DNA of 64,000 nt from Stygiobacter sp043807765 (GCA_043807765.1 JAZDFQ010000078.1:62001-126000); one strand, 5' to 3'. Shown: positions 46,818 to 55,807, counted from the first letter of the stretch. Notes: generated by a model from the letters alone, not told the origin. Made by a program: numbers and translations.

Positions 46818-47039
46818 ATGATTTTAGATGAACAAGAATATATAGACGAAGCAATCAAGGATGGCAAAATTTGTCCCATGGTTAAAGAGGAAGTGGAGAC
46901 AAATCCCAAAATCCGCGGCGAATATATAATACAGAAGTCAATTAAGTATCTTCTTAAAGATAGATTCTCTAGGAACTGCGCTCCGGTAAAATTATTTAAT
47001 ATCATTAACAATAAAATTACCGGACGCGACTCGAATTAA
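46818..47039 (+). CDS. Small putative anti-sigma-like protein
   Basis: This 73-residue protein lies 5 bp after the sigma factor gene with AGGAA upstream. Its C-terminal half (IIQKSIKYLLKDRFSRNCAP, VKLFNIINNKI) resembles the tail of zinc anti-sigma proteins of the RsrA/ChrR-like type. The N-terminal His-x3-Cys-x2-Cys zinc motif is absent; only two cysteines are seen. It is probably the cognate regulator, but this is inference from position and a weak pattern. Confidence 0.45.
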   Translation: MILDEQEYIDEAIKDGKICPMVKEEVETNPKIRGEYIIQKSIKYLLKDRFSRNCAPVKLFNIINNKITGRDSN

Positions 47040-47052
47040 CACCGGTCGAAAA

Positions 47053-47505
47053 ATGTTCAACATAAAAAGCATTCTTGTTCCAACAGATTTCAGCAGCCTC
47101 TCACATTCCGCACTTGATTACGCAAAAGACTTAGCCGATAGTATGAACGCAACTATCCACATCGTTCATGTAATTGATAAAAACATTCCATTCATCCCCG
47201 GAAAACAAAACTTAAATGAAGAAGAAATTTCTAGTTCGCTTGAAATTCAAACACAGAAACATCTATCTGCATTGGCTAGAGAAATTGAAAGTGAATCTGA
47301 TGTTAAAGTAATTGGAGTGATTAGACACGGAATTGACTACGAAGAGATAACTAATTACGCCAATGAAATTCAGACAGATTTAATTGTAATTGCCACCCAC
47401 GGAAGAACCGGCATTATGCATTCACTATTGGGCAGTGTTGCAGAAAAGGTGATTCAGCACTCAAAATGCCCGGTTTTGGTTATTCCTTCCCGCGAAGAAA
47501 GATAA
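47053..47505 (+). CDS. Universal stress protein, UspA family
   Basis: This 150-residue protein has the Usp fold: SILVPTDFSSLSHSALDYA at the start, and ATHGRTGIMHSLLGSVAEKV with the ATP-binding GxxGx9GS motif, then CPVLVIP at the end. It is probably part of the stress operon with the sigma factor, 13 bp downstream of the small gene. Confidence 0.93.
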   Translation: MFNIKSILVPTDFSSLSHSALDYAKDLADSMNATIHIVHVIDKNIPFIPGKQNLNEEEISSSLEIQTQKHLSALAREIESESDVKVIGVIRHGIDYEEITNYANEIQTDLIVIATHGRTGIMHSLLGSVAEKVIQHSKCPVLVIPSREER

Positions 47506-47578
47506 ACTTTGGAAAATTGAGACGCATTCTTTAGTTTTACGGCGCAAAAATTATCAACAAGAAGGCAGGTGAAATAAG

Positions 47579-47782
47579 TTGGTAGGTATCACTATTGGTG
47601 AGAACGAGAATATTGATAAGGCGTTAAAACGTTTTAAGAAAAAATATGAACGTTCCGGAATCCTTAAAGAATACAAGAAGCGTACGTTTTTTGTTAAGCC
47701 GTCTATTGAAAAAAGAATGGATGAGATTAAAGCTAAAAGAAGAGCTTCTCGTGAACAAGCGATGAGAGATCGCAAAGGATAA
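47579..47782 (+). CDS. rpsU: 30S ribosomal protein S21
   Basis: This 67-residue basic protein has GENENIDKALKRFKKKYERS and ending KAKRRASREQAMRDRKG, closely matching bS21. It starts with TTG, preceded by AGGTG seven bases away. A strong palindrome and T run follow immediately. Confidence 0.95.
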   Translation: MVGITIGENENIDKALKRFKKKYERSGILKEYKKRTFFVKPSIEKRMDEIKAKRRASREQAMRDRKG

Positions 47783-47787
47783 AATTA

Positions 47788-47810
47788 ATCCCGCCTAGGC
47801 GGGATTTTTT
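47788..47810 (+). terminator. Intrinsic terminator of rpsU
   Basis: ATCCCGCC/TAGGCGGGAT gives a nearly perfect 9-bp palindromic stem directly followed by six T. It sits 5 bp after the rpsU stop. Its CCCGCC arms match other GC-rich palindromes in this window. Confidence 0.9.
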
Positions 47811-47813
47811 GTA

Positions 47814-48659
47814 TCATTTTTTCTTCTTAGCTGCCGCTTTAACTTTCTGCGGTGCCAGATAATGCTTTTGTAAGTATGCAGTAATTTTATTGAACGCATC
47901 ATCAACGGAACTAGCAAATTCAAATAACTTCAAATCACCTTTGCTAATCATACCATGTTCTAGCAATGCGTCAAAGTTTAGAACTTCGCGCCAGTAGCTT
48001 TCGCCAAACAGAACAACTTTAATCGGTTTAGTAACTTTTTTTGTCTGAACTAAAGTAAGTACTTCCATCATTTCGTCTAACGTTCCGAATCCGCCCGGGA
48101 AAGCAACAAGCGCTTTAGCTAAATACATAAACCAGAGCTTTCTCATGAAGAAGTAGTGGAACTCAAAAGTTAGATTTGGATCAACATACTTATTTACAAA
48201 CTGTTCGAAAGGAATGCTGATATTCAATCCAATTGAATGACCACCGGCAAGGTAAGCGCCTTTATTTGCTGCTTCCATAATGCCAGGACCGCCGCCGCTG
48301 CAAATCATAAATCTCTTGCCTGCTGTCGGTAAAGACATACTCCACTCTGTAAGTCTTTTGCCTAACTCAACAGAATCTTCATAGTACTGAGCCATTTCTA
48401 GGGCTTTAAGAGCCTTTTCGAATTTAGCATTACCGACTTTACTTTTATCTTTTTTAGCTTCATTAAGCATTTTTAATGCGTCTCTGCGGGAAACAATTCT
48501 AGCTGAACCGAAGAATACTACTGTATCAATAATTTTGTTTTTATCGAATCTTGCTTTAGGCTGAAGAAACTCGGATAAAATTCTAATTGTGCGTGCATCT
48601 TTGGAATTTAGGAAATCCATGTCTGTGTACGCTTTTACTGCTCTTTCTGTTTTTTTCAT
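47814..48659 (-). CDS. LOG/TIGR00730-family nucleotide-binding protein
   Basis: This 281-residue protein has VVFFGSAR near residue 47-54, CSGGGPGIMEAANKGA (120-135) and PGGFGTLDE (188-196), the full signature of LOG/YgdH-type enzymes. Relatives hydrolyse nucleoside monophosphates to free bases or act as cytokinin-activating phosphoribohydrolases. A K-rich C-terminal tail (KVKAAAKKKK) is present. It faces rpsU tail-to-tail, sharing the terminator region. Confidence 0.88.
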   Translation of the reverse strand: MKKTERAVKAYTDMDFLNSKDARTIRILSEFLQPKARFDKNKIIDTVVFFGSARIVSRRDALKMLNEAKKDKSKVGNAKFEKALKALEMAQYYEDSVELGKRLTEWSMSLPTAGKRFMICSGGGPGIMEAANKGAYLAGGHSIGLNISIPFEQFVNKYVDPNLTFEFHYFFMRKLWFMYLAKALVAFPGGFGTLDEMMEVLTLVQTKKVTKPIKVVLFGESYWREVLNFDALLEHGMISKGDLKLFEFASSVDDAFNKITAYLQKHYLAPQKVKAAAKKKK

Positions 48660-48689
48660 TACTCACCATTAATTTTAGATCTAACTATC

Positions 48690-48735
48690 CCGCCTCGGGC
48701 GGGATTAACCCGCCTGCCGGCGAGGCAGGTTCGAC
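48690..48735. repeat. GC-rich palindromes upstream of the LOG gene
   Basis: CCCGCCTCGGGCGGG and, a few bases on, ACCCGCCTGCCGGCGAGGCAGGTT form two strong stems in the gap between the LOG gene and secG. The arms resemble the rpsU terminator stem and the insert at 59786. Confidence 0.7.
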
Positions 48736-48785
48736 TAAGGCTTTTACTTCGCGCACAGCACTCATAAAAGTCAAGTCTCATTAAA

Positions 48786-48811
48786 TAAAAAAGCCCCTTC
48801 GCAAAGGGGCT
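48786..48811 (-). terminator. Intrinsic terminator of secG
   Basis: Read on the minus strand: AGCCCCTT with a TGCG-type loop pairs with AAGGGGCT, then a run of T. It lies just after the secG stop. Confidence 0.9.
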
Positions 48812-48819
48812 CAATTGAA

Positions 48820-49164
48820 TTATTTAGCTGGCGCTTGAGTTGACCTTTGCTGCGGCACTGCCGGAGAGGTCGGAACGGACTGAGTGCCTCCGCCTTGAAT
48901 AATGCTATCGCCACCTACTTCACCAGACTTTCCCGGTAAAAAGAAAAGGTTAATAACAATTGCAAGTATTATCAAAGATCCACCTAACCACCAGGTAGCT
49001 TTGCTAAGAAAGTCTGCAGTTCTTCTTGTACCAAACACAGTGCCAAATTGACCAACGCCGCCGAATGAACCGGCTAACCCGCCACCTTTGCTTGATTGTA
49101 ACAGTACAACAATTATCAAAAGTGCTGCAACTATTATAGCTACTGTCATTAATAACGTATACAT
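48820..49164 (-). CDS. secG: Preprotein translocase subunit SecG
   Basis: From the ATG at 49164 the protein has 114 residues, with two transmembrane helices. The hallmark VVLLQSSKGGGLAGSFGG lies between them, followed by FGTRRTADFLSKAT. The C-terminal tail is rich in Ser/Thr/Pro/Gln. GGAG lies six bases before this ATG; an upstream in-frame TTG at 49176 is not needed. It assists SecYE and SecA (SecA is 24 kb away). The tRNA-Met gene ends 19 bp upstream. Confidence 0.93.
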   Translation of the reverse strand: MYTLLMTVAIIVAALLIIVVLLQSSKGGGLAGSFGGVGQFGTVFGTRRTADFLSKATWWLGGSLIILAIVINLFFLPGKSGEVGGDSIIQGGGTQSVPTSPAVPQQRSTQAPAK

Positions 49165-49183
49165 CTTTAACTCCAATGTTTTG

Positions 49184-49257
49184 TAGCGAGGGAGGGACTT
49201 GAACCCCCGACACGTGGATTATGATTCCACTGCTCTAACCAACTGAGCTACCTCGCC
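49184..49257 (-). tRNA. tRNA-Met (CAT anticodon, elongator type)
   Basis: The minus strand folds into a complete 74-nt cloverleaf. The acceptor stem is GGCGAGG/CCTCGCT (first pair G-U), the D-arm GCTC-AGTTGGTTA-GAGC, the anticodon stem GTGGA/TCCAC with loop ATCATAA, and the T-arm GGGGG TTCAAGT CCCTC. The anticodon is CAT. The overall sequence resembles elongator tRNA-Met rather than tRNA-Ile2. No 3' CCA is encoded. It lies directly upstream of secG and is probably on the same transcript. Confidence 0.96.
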
Positions 49258-49334
49258 ATAATTTCTAAAATCGGGTGGTAAATATAAATGATAGAGCCCC
49301 AAACATCAAGAAAAGTTTGAGGCCAAAACTAAAA

Positions 49335-50174
49335 CTATTTAAGCTGGTTCAAAATGTTCTTTTTATACTCATCTTTGAATATTCCGACACCAGTGGCTTT
49401 ATAAGTTTTAATTTCCAGTCCAGCCGCTTTCAATCTTTGATCAGTAGAGGCTATACGCGCTATTGGGTCCGGATGAGTAGAAAGAAATTGTGCTAAACCT
49501 TGTCCACCCTTCTCCACTTTGCCATCATCTCTCATTTTTTCAAAAAAGAACTTAACTGCACCGGGATAGAACTTTGTAGCTTGCAGATATTTCATAGAAA
49601 CTTGATCGCTTTCATCTTCATCAGCTCTGCTGTTTGCCAGAAGCGTTAACCCGGATAAAAGATTGCCTGCAATCGAAGCTATTTGCGATGGATTCTCGCC
49701 AAGAACCAGACCTTGAACCATCTGTATACCATATTGCTTAGTAATTCTTTTTGTTGCGTGTCTTCTTTCAGCATGAGCAATTTCGTGACCAAGAACCCCG
49801 GCTAGAGCCGCTTCGGAATCAAGATATTTTAGTAAGCCAGTGTAAACATAAACCGGTCCGCCGGGAATGGCGAATGCGTTGAGTATAGAATCGTTTTTAA
49901 TAATTTCTAAATTGTATTTGAAAACACCCTTATAAACCACTTCCGGCGATTGCAGAATCGGCTGAAAAATATTCTGGTTGATATAATTTTTTAACGCCGG
50001 ATTATTATAAACCGGATAATCTTTGGGACTATTCTGTAACTGAAGTGCAAACTCGGAACCGAGAGCTACATCTTGTTCAACCGGAAAAATGTTAAGATTC
50101 TGAATTGCGGAACAAGCGGCAATAAAAAACAACAGTCCGCTTATCAGTATTTTTTTCGTCAAGAATTTTTTCAT
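49335..50174 (-). CDS. M48-family metalloprotease lipoprotein
   Basis: From the ATG at 50174 (AGGTG upstream) the protein has about 279 residues. It has a lipobox ending FIAAC, the zinc-binding HEIAH (about 130-134), and a downstream DEDESD region that supplies the third ligand. FAIPGGPVYVYTGLL is typical of the BepA/LoiP-like M48C group. It probably works in envelope quality control. The longer start at 50189 overlaps the permease stop and disturbs the signal. Confidence 0.85.
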   Translation of the reverse strand: MKKFLTKKILISGLLFFIAACSAIQNLNIFPVEQDVALGSEFALQLQNSPKDYPVYNNPALKNYINQNIFQPILQSPEVVYKGVFKYNLEIIKNDSILNAFAIPGGPVYVYTGLLKYLDSEAALAGVLGHEIAHAERRHATKRITKQYGIQMVQGLVLGENPSQIASIAGNLLSGLTLLANSRADEDESDQVSMKYLQATKFYPGAVKFFFEKMRDDGKVEKGGQGLAQFLSTHPDPIARIASTDQRLKAAGLEIKTYKATGVGIFKDEYKKNILNQLK

Positions 50175-50185
50175 ACCAGCACCTA

Positions 50186-51196
50186 TCATTTAATAATATT
50201 GAATTTCTTTCTTAGCAAGTAAATAAAAACGGGAGCGCCAATAAGAGCCGTAATTGCGCCTACCGGCAATTCTACCGGAGCGGCAATTGTTCTGGCAATT
50301 GTATCGGCAAAAGTTAAATACGCAGCACCAATAAAAAAGGAAGCCGGAAATACTATTCGGTTATCATTGCCAAATATCATTCTGCAAATATGGGGAATAA
50401 GCAATCCGACAAAGCCGATTATTCCGGAAACAGAAACTATTGTTCCTATCATTACACTAACAAGCACATAAGTAATGTTTTTTAACCGGGAGACATCCAA
50501 ACCTAACTGTTTTGCCGTGTCGCTTCCCATGCTGAGGATGTTGAATTTATTTGAGAAAATAATAAGTATCAGTACCACAATAAGAGTAAGAGGCAGAACA
50601 AAAATTAAATTGTCTTTTTCTGCTAAAGATAAATTACCTATCAGCCAAAAAACTGCGGTGCGTAAAGAATCGTTCAACAAAGTCATCATCAATAAAATTC
50701 CGGCGGAGAAGAAAGCGCCTATCATAACACCGGAAAGCAAAAGCTGGTTAGGTTCAAGTTCTCCGAACCTTTTTCCCAATACGAAAACAAGAAGCATAAC
50801 TAAAATCGCTCCGGAAAAAGCAAACACTTGTGTTCCCAGAAAACTCAAGCCTAATAAAAATGAAAGAACCGCACCGAATGTTCCTCCGCTGGAAATACCT
50901 AGAATGTAAGGTTCAGCAAGAGGATTCATAAGCATTGCTTGAAAAACCGCGCCGGCAATTGATAACCCTCCTCCCACTGCAATTGCAAAAAGTATGCGCG
51001 GCAGACGAATATCAAAAATAATTTGATGAACCATGGAATCACCGGTTGATGAGAATAGGCTTGCAACCAAATCTTTAATACCAATGCTTGTCGGTCCAAC
51101 CACCAATGCAATTAGACAAACAACAAATAGGAATAAAGCCAATAGCAAATTGAGCAAAAGAAACTTAGGTGCATCTAATCGCTTAATTGCTTCCAT
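50186..51196 (-). CDS. FecCD/BtuC-type ABC transporter permease
   Basis: This 336-residue protein has about nine to ten helices. GGGLSIAGAVFQAMLMNPLAEPYILGISSGGTFGA is the region 1-2 signature of FecCD permeases, quoted here only in part: key residues G-Q-M-N-P-L-A-P-L-G. RLPRILFAIAVGG and GIIGFVGLLIPHI also match. It imports siderophore-iron or vitamin B12 with an ATPase and a binding protein not found nearby. It overlaps the end of obg by 22 bp. The B12-controlled receptor 9 kb away makes B12 a possible substrate, but iron cannot be excluded. Confidence 0.88.
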   Translation of the reverse strand: MEAIKRLDAPKFLLLNLLLALFLFVVCLIALVVGPTSIGIKDLVASLFSSTGDSMVHQIIFDIRLPRILFAIAVGGGLSIAGAVFQAMLMNPLAEPYILGISSGGTFGAVLSFLLGLSFLGTQVFAFSGAILVMLLVFVLGKRFGELEPNQLLLSGVMIGAFFSAGILLMMTLLNDSLRTAVFWLIGNLSLAEKDNLIFVLPLTLIVVLILIIFSNKFNILSMGSDTAKQLGLDVSRLKNITYVLVSVMIGTIVSVSGIIGFVGLLIPHICRMIFGNDNRIVFPASFFIGAAYLTFADTIARTIAAPVELPVGAITALIGAPVFIYLLRKKFNIIK

Positions 51197-52161
51197 AGCT
51201 CATCAATTAGTTCGGGGATTTGAAAATTAGTTGCTGCTGAAAAAATTAGAATTGGTCCGCTGTAGCCATGGATTTTCCGCTTCATAACTTTTTTCAAAGT
51301 AATTTGATCGATTAAATCAGATTTAGTGAAAGCGAGAATTTTTTTCTTGTCGCTTAATATTTCAGAATAGGAATTCAGTTCTTTAAGAAGAGTTTTATAA
51401 TCTTTCTGATATTCTTCCGAAGTAACATCAATCATTATCAAAAGAATTTTTGTTCGTTCTATGTGGCGAAGAAATTTTAGCCCAAGACCTTTTCCTTCAT
51501 GTGCGCCTTCAATAATTCCGGGAATATCGGCAACAGTAAAACTTCTGTAATCTTTATAGCGAACGATACCTAAATTAGGCTCTAATGTTGTGAAAGGATA
51601 ATCTGCAATTTTTGGTTTTGCTTCCGAGATCACGGAAATCAAAGTAGACTTACCGGCATTGGGAAATCCAACCAAGCCAACATCAGCAATCAATTTTAAT
51701 TCCAGAACTACTGTTTTCTCTTCACCCGGTTTCCCATTTTCTGCATATCGCGGCGTCTGCTTAGTTGGAGTTGCAAAATTTGAATTCCCCTTTCCGCCTC
51801 TTCCACCTTTGGCAGCTAGAAATTCTTTTTCATCAGCATCGAGATCTGCTAGAATTTCTTCCGTTACAGAATCTTTAATAATTGTTCCAATGGGGATTCT
51901 GATGATAATATTCTCCCCTCTTTTACCATCGCATAGAGAAGAGCCGCCATGCTCGCCCCGTTCTGCCGTATAAGTTTTCTTGTATCTAAAATCTAAGAGA
52001 GTACTCAAGTTTCTATCGGCTTTAAAAATTACATTACCGCCATTGCCACCATTGCCTCCGGCCGGGCCGCCTTTAGGAACATATTTTTCTCTTCTAAATG
52101 CAACAGCTCCATTGCCGCCGTCGCCCGATTTAATGGATATTTTTGCATAATCTATAAACAT
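51175..52161 (-). CDS. obg: Obg-family GTPase
   Basis: This 328-residue protein has the Gly-rich Obg fold (DYAKISIKSGDGGNGAVAFR, GGNGGNGG...) followed by the G domain with GFPNAGKSTLI, DIPGIIEGAHEGKGLG and FTKSDL. The C-terminal OCT extension of many Obg proteins is absent, as in E. coli. It acts in 50S ribosome assembly and stress control. It is 5 bp downstream of the acidic unknown gene and overlaps the permease start by 22 bp. Confidence 0.95.
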   Translation of the reverse strand: MFIDYAKISIKSGDGGNGAVAFRREKYVPKGGPAGGNGGNGGNVIFKADRNLSTLLDFRYKKTYTAERGEHGGSSLCDGKRGENIIIRIPIGTIIKDSVTEEILADLDADEKEFLAAKGGRGGKGNSNFATPTKQTPRYAENGKPGEEKTVVLELKLIADVGLVGFPNAGKSTLISVISEAKPKIADYPFTTLEPNLGIVRYKDYRSFTVADIPGIIEGAHEGKGLGLKFLRHIERTKILLIMIDVTSEEYQKDYKTLLKELNSYSEILSDKKKILAFTKSDLIDQITLKKVMKRKIHGYSGPILIFSAATNFQIPELIDELWKQLSD

Positions 52162-52166
52162 AATTT

Positions 52167-53894
52167 TTATCTGCGGCTGAAAAACTCAGAGATTATTTCT
52201 CTAAGAGTATCCGCTTCCTTTGAATTTCGGTTTATTCTGCGTGTCGCAAGTGTTTCGTTAATTATAAAATGAGCATCTTCAACGTTTCTACAGTTGGAAA
52301 TTTCATCCAGCATATTTGCAAAATCTTCTATGTCGTAATCAAAGACAATTTCAATAATCTTTGTCATGTTTTTGTGTTCTAAAACTTCAGCTAGTTCTAG
52401 CTTTGTTTGCTCTTCAAACTTCGTCTGAAGAACTTCCTCATCATCTTCAAAGTATGCGCTTAAAATTGGCTCCGGGTCTCTATCATTTTCTTCTTCAATC
52501 TCGGTTTCATTCTGTTCGTTGTGAATTAACTTAAAACCGCTTTCAAATTCTTCTTCAATTTCTTTGTCATCGGAATCTTCACTTTTAGGTACTTCCGGAA
52601 TAGTAATTTCTATTTCTTCATCTATCTCATTTGCGACTTTATTTGTTAAGAAAGAATCAGTTTCATCAACATGAATCTTTGGAGCTTCTAACTCTTCTTC
52701 AACATCTTCTTCCTCAAACGACTTAAACAAACTCGAGTATGTATCAATATCTTCTTTATCGTTAATCAAAGGTTTAATTTCAATAGCGTCAGATTCTTCT
52801 TCGTTTATCGGTTCAATTTTGTTGTCCTCATTAACCTTAATTCTAATTTTTGTGTTCGGTTTAATAATAACTTCTTCATCTCGAGTAGAAATAATCTCCG
52901 TTGTATCTACAACCGGTTCATCCAGACTCTTTAACAAAGGAACTTCAGCAGCAGTCTCTTCTATTTCATCAAGCACATTTTCTTTGCTATCTGTTGGTTC
53001 TTCGAACTCTTCAAAGAGTTGATCGCTGCCCCCTTCTACCTCTTCAACTGTTTCTTTTTCTTCTTCAATTTCTTTTTCTTCAACTTGTTCTTCAAACAAC
53101 AAGAATTCTTGCTTGAAAGGTTCATCTTCTTTTTTCTCAACCATCACACCGGTTAAGATCTTCATATAATCGCCAATGTGGTAGCGAGAGTTTTCATCGG
53201 AGCCGAAAGTATCTGTAATCTTCTGAAGATGGTACGGCAAATCTTTTTCTTCCAGATACAATTCCAAAGCAGTAAGCGGAATCCTAGTCTTTTGCATTTG
53301 GCCGATATTAAAAAACTCCGCCATCGAAATTAGCGAGCTGGACATTATTCCTTTAAGATTCGTTTCCATTCCAAGTTTATCTGTCCGGTTGAGAAGATCT
53401 TCAAACTCCTCTGCGTTCATAGAGAGAATCTTCTTCGTATTGATGTAAGAAACAATAATCTTTTTAACAAACTTGTAGTAGTGAACGTAATTAAGAATCT
53501 GCTTAATCTCGTTGGAGGATTTATACTTTGCTTCATCGAAAATAAATCTTGTTAAAGTCCATTTGGGACGAACAAGGTAATTAACCGTAAAAGATGTTGC
53601 GTGAAGAATCAGTTTGGCAATGTATTCGAGCGAAAAGCGTTTAATCTTTTTAACTTCTTCCGTTATCTCATTAAAGTGATGCGCTATAACATCACCCGAG
53701 TAATCGAACACGGAATTTTTCAACAACTTCTGGCGGTCTTCAAAAACCAAATAATCAATTTCGGCAGAGATGTAACTTAGAATTGCCGGATGAAGATCAA
53801 CATTTTGTAATTGTTCAAAAGTAAAATAAGGACCAAGTTTATTAACCTTATTTAGATTGAAATCGTAAATAAATTTTATTTCTCTCTCGAACAT
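52167..53894 (-). CDS. Conserved-looking acidic protein of unknown function
   Basis: This 575-residue protein has no recognised domain and no signal peptide or transmembrane helix. Residues 1-250 are predicted mostly helical. Residues about 265-490 are very rich in Glu/Asp and serine-like linkers (EEQVEEKEIEEEKETVEEVE). Residues 490-575 form a final helical block (EVLEHKNMTKIIEIVFDYDI). It lies 5 bp upstream of obg, so it may work on ribosome or GTPase biology. No function should be assumed. Confidence 0.6.
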   Translation of the reverse strand: MFEREIKFIYDFNLNKVNKLGPYFTFEQLQNVDLHPAILSYISAEIDYLVFEDRQKLLKNSVFDYSGDVIAHHFNEITEEVKKIKRFSLEYIAKLILHATSFTVNYLVRPKWTLTRFIFDEAKYKSSNEIKQILNYVHYYKFVKKIIVSYINTKKILSMNAEEFEDLLNRTDKLGMETNLKGIMSSSLISMAEFFNIGQMQKTRIPLTALELYLEEKDLPYHLQKITDTFGSDENSRYHIGDYMKILTGVMVEKKEDEPFKQEFLLFEEQVEEKEIEEEKETVEEVEGGSDQLFEEFEEPTDSKENVLDEIEETAAEVPLLKSLDEPVVDTTEIISTRDEEVIIKPNTKIRIKVNEDNKIEPINEEESDAIEIKPLINDKEDIDTYSSLFKSFEEEDVEEELEAPKIHVDETDSFLTNKVANEIDEEIEITIPEVPKSEDSDDKEIEEEFESGFKLIHNEQNETEIEEENDRDPEPILSAYFEDDEEVLQTKFEEQTKLELAEVLEHKNMTKIIEIVFDYDIEDFANMLDEISNCRNVEDAHFIINETLATRRINRNSKEADTLREIISEFFSRR

Positions 53895-53945
53895 TTTAGC
53901 TTTGAACTGCCGATTATGTTATACGAATAATACAAAAAAACGATT

Positions 53946-53975
53946 AAAAATATCCCGACTGAATCCAACCGGGAT
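53946..53975 (-). terminator. Terminator hairpin downstream of the DEAD-box helicase
   Basis: Minus strand ATCCCG, an 11-12 base loop, CGGGAT, then ATTTTT. It lies about 160 bp past the helicase stop and just upstream of the acidic gene. Confidence 0.6.
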
Positions 53976-54136
53976 TGTGGCAAGGACATCCATATATTCT
54001 AGTTTTGTCATTCTGATCCAGCAACGATGTGATAAGAATCTTTATTAGCAATTGTAGCTAGATATTTCGCTCCACAGTGAAATCAAAGTTGGTCGCTCAA
54101 TATGACAAAAGTTTATTTTGTTATGGCTTTACTTAA

Positions 54137-55714
54137 CTACTTCTTTCCCCGACTTCTATAGTTTCTTGGTGTTGAGCCGGAAGAACTTCTCTTCTGAAAA
54201 TCTGTTCTTGGCTGCCTAGGCAAATTTTTCTTCTGATGTTTTTCCGGAATTGGAACCAACAAATTTTCTTCCGGGAAAATACATTCAATCTTTTTGCCTA
54301 AATATTCTTCCAGTCTCAGCAAATCATGAGAATCATTTTCATCGGCAAAGCTGATAGAAATTCCGGTCGCACCGGCGCGTCCGGTTCTGCCAATTCTGTG
54401 TACATATTCTTCTACATCTTCGGGAATGTTATAATTAATTACGTGAGAAATTCCTTCCACATGAATTCCGCGCGAAGCAACATCCGTTGCAACCAAAATG
54501 CGGACTTGCCCTTCACGGAATCTTTCCAAACGTTTGATGCGCTGAGTCTGCTCAACATCGCCGGAAAGTAGCGCGCAGCTAATTCCGTATGCTTCAAATG
54601 TATCTTTAACACGTTTCGCTTCGTACTTACGGTTTACAAAAACCAAAACACGCTCAAGATTTTTCTGCATGATCAAGTTGTAAAGCAGCGTTGGTTTTTC
54701 TGCAACAGTTGTAATGTAGATGATCTGTTCAATAGCTTCGACTGCTAATTCTTCCGGCTTCACAATCACTTCAAACGCTTGCCGCGTCCATGATTCAGCT
54801 AAACGCTTAACATCACCGGTTAGTGTTGCGCTGAAAAACATTGTCTGCCGCTTAGCTTTAGCCGGAGTGCTGGTAACGATTTTTTTAACGGATGGAATAA
54901 ATCCCATATCGAGCATGCGGTCGGCTTCATCAATTATTAAGATTTCCACTTTACCAAGATCAACAAGATTTTTCTGCATGAAATCTATTAAGCGCCCGGG
55001 TGTACAGATAAGAATATCAATGGCTTCGCTCTTCAAAGATTTCATCTGCTTTTGATAATCTACACCGCCGAGCAGAGAAAGAATTGAACAAGGAATGTAT
55101 TTGCCAAGTCCACGTGCATCTTTTTCAATTTGCAAGACAAGCTCGCGTGTTGGCGCTAGAATTAACGCACGCGGTGCGCCATGTTTTCTTTTTTTATCTA
55201 ACGGATTAGCGATGATATGATTAAATATTGTAATGAGAAAAGCGGCCGTTTTTCCGGTTCCGGTTTGAGCTTGCGCAGTTACATCTTCTCCGGTTAAAGA
55301 TTTAGGAAGCGTTTCAGCTTGAACTTGTGTGCAGTACTGAAATCCCAGATCGTAAACAGCGTGCAAAATATCTTTGGAGATATTTAAATCATGAAAACGT
55401 GTTTTGCCATCTTCAACGGGAACTTTGAAAACAGACTCATCCCAAGGTTCTTGAGAGATTATTTGTTGAACCGGCTTCTCAACTTTCTTTCCGGTTTGTT
55501 CACGTTTTTCATGGCGTAATCTGTATTCTTCGCGAGTTTCTTTTTTATATGGTTTACGAGGCAGTTGAGGCTCAGCAGCTTTATCTTTTGTGAACGGTTT
55601 CTTGTTTCTTGGAGTTGCGTGGCTTTCTTTAGCTTTTAATTCCGTAGTTGAAACTTTTGGTTTTGGCTTCGTGCCAAATAGGTTTTTCAGCTTTGATGCG
55701 ATTTTTTTAAGCAA
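54137..55714 (-). CDS. DEAD-box ATP-dependent RNA helicase (RhlB/RhlE-like)
   Basis: This 525-residue protein has the Q-motif (CTQVQAETLP), Walker A AQAQTGTGKTAAF, PTRELVLQI, DEADRMLDMGF, SAT, and HRIGRTGRAG. An N-terminal basic extension of about 100 residues precedes the core, and a basic RGKK-like tail follows. The pattern of the core is closest to RhlB/RhlE. It is used in RNA remodelling and cold/ribosome processing. Confidence 0.92.
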   Translation of the reverse strand: MLKKIASKLKNLFGTKPKPKVSTTELKAKESHATPRNKKPFTKDKAAEPQLPRKPYKKETREEYRLRHEKREQTGKKVEKPVQQIISQEPWDESVFKVPVEDGKTRFHDLNISKDILHAVYDLGFQYCTQVQAETLPKSLTGEDVTAQAQTGTGKTAAFLITIFNHIIANPLDKKRKHGAPRALILAPTRELVLQIEKDARGLGKYIPCSILSLLGGVDYQKQMKSLKSEAIDILICTPGRLIDFMQKNLVDLGKVEILIIDEADRMLDMGFIPSVKKIVTSTPAKAKRQTMFFSATLTGDVKRLAESWTRQAFEVIVKPEELAVEAIEQIIYITTVAEKPTLLYNLIMQKNLERVLVFVNRKYEAKRVKDTFEAYGISCALLSGDVEQTQRIKRLERFREGQVRILVATDVASRGIHVEGISHVINYNIPEDVEEYVHRIGRTGRAGATGISISFADENDSHDLLRLEEYLGKKIECIFPEENLLVPIPEKHQKKNLPRQPRTDFQKRSSSGSTPRNYRSRGKK

Positions 55715-55807
55715 GTTTTACTTCTGATTATTGATATACTTATTTATTTCAGCTCCAATATACGATTTTAAGTTGTAAAGGGTGAGCTAGATTTGTCGTT
55801 TTAATAA

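Noticed and set aside
49184..49257. CAT-anticodon tRNA as tRNA-Ile2 (lysidine substrate of TilS)
   Set aside because: The GGCGAGG acceptor and the overall arms fit elongator tRNA-Met better; identity elements of tRNA-Ile2 were not seen.
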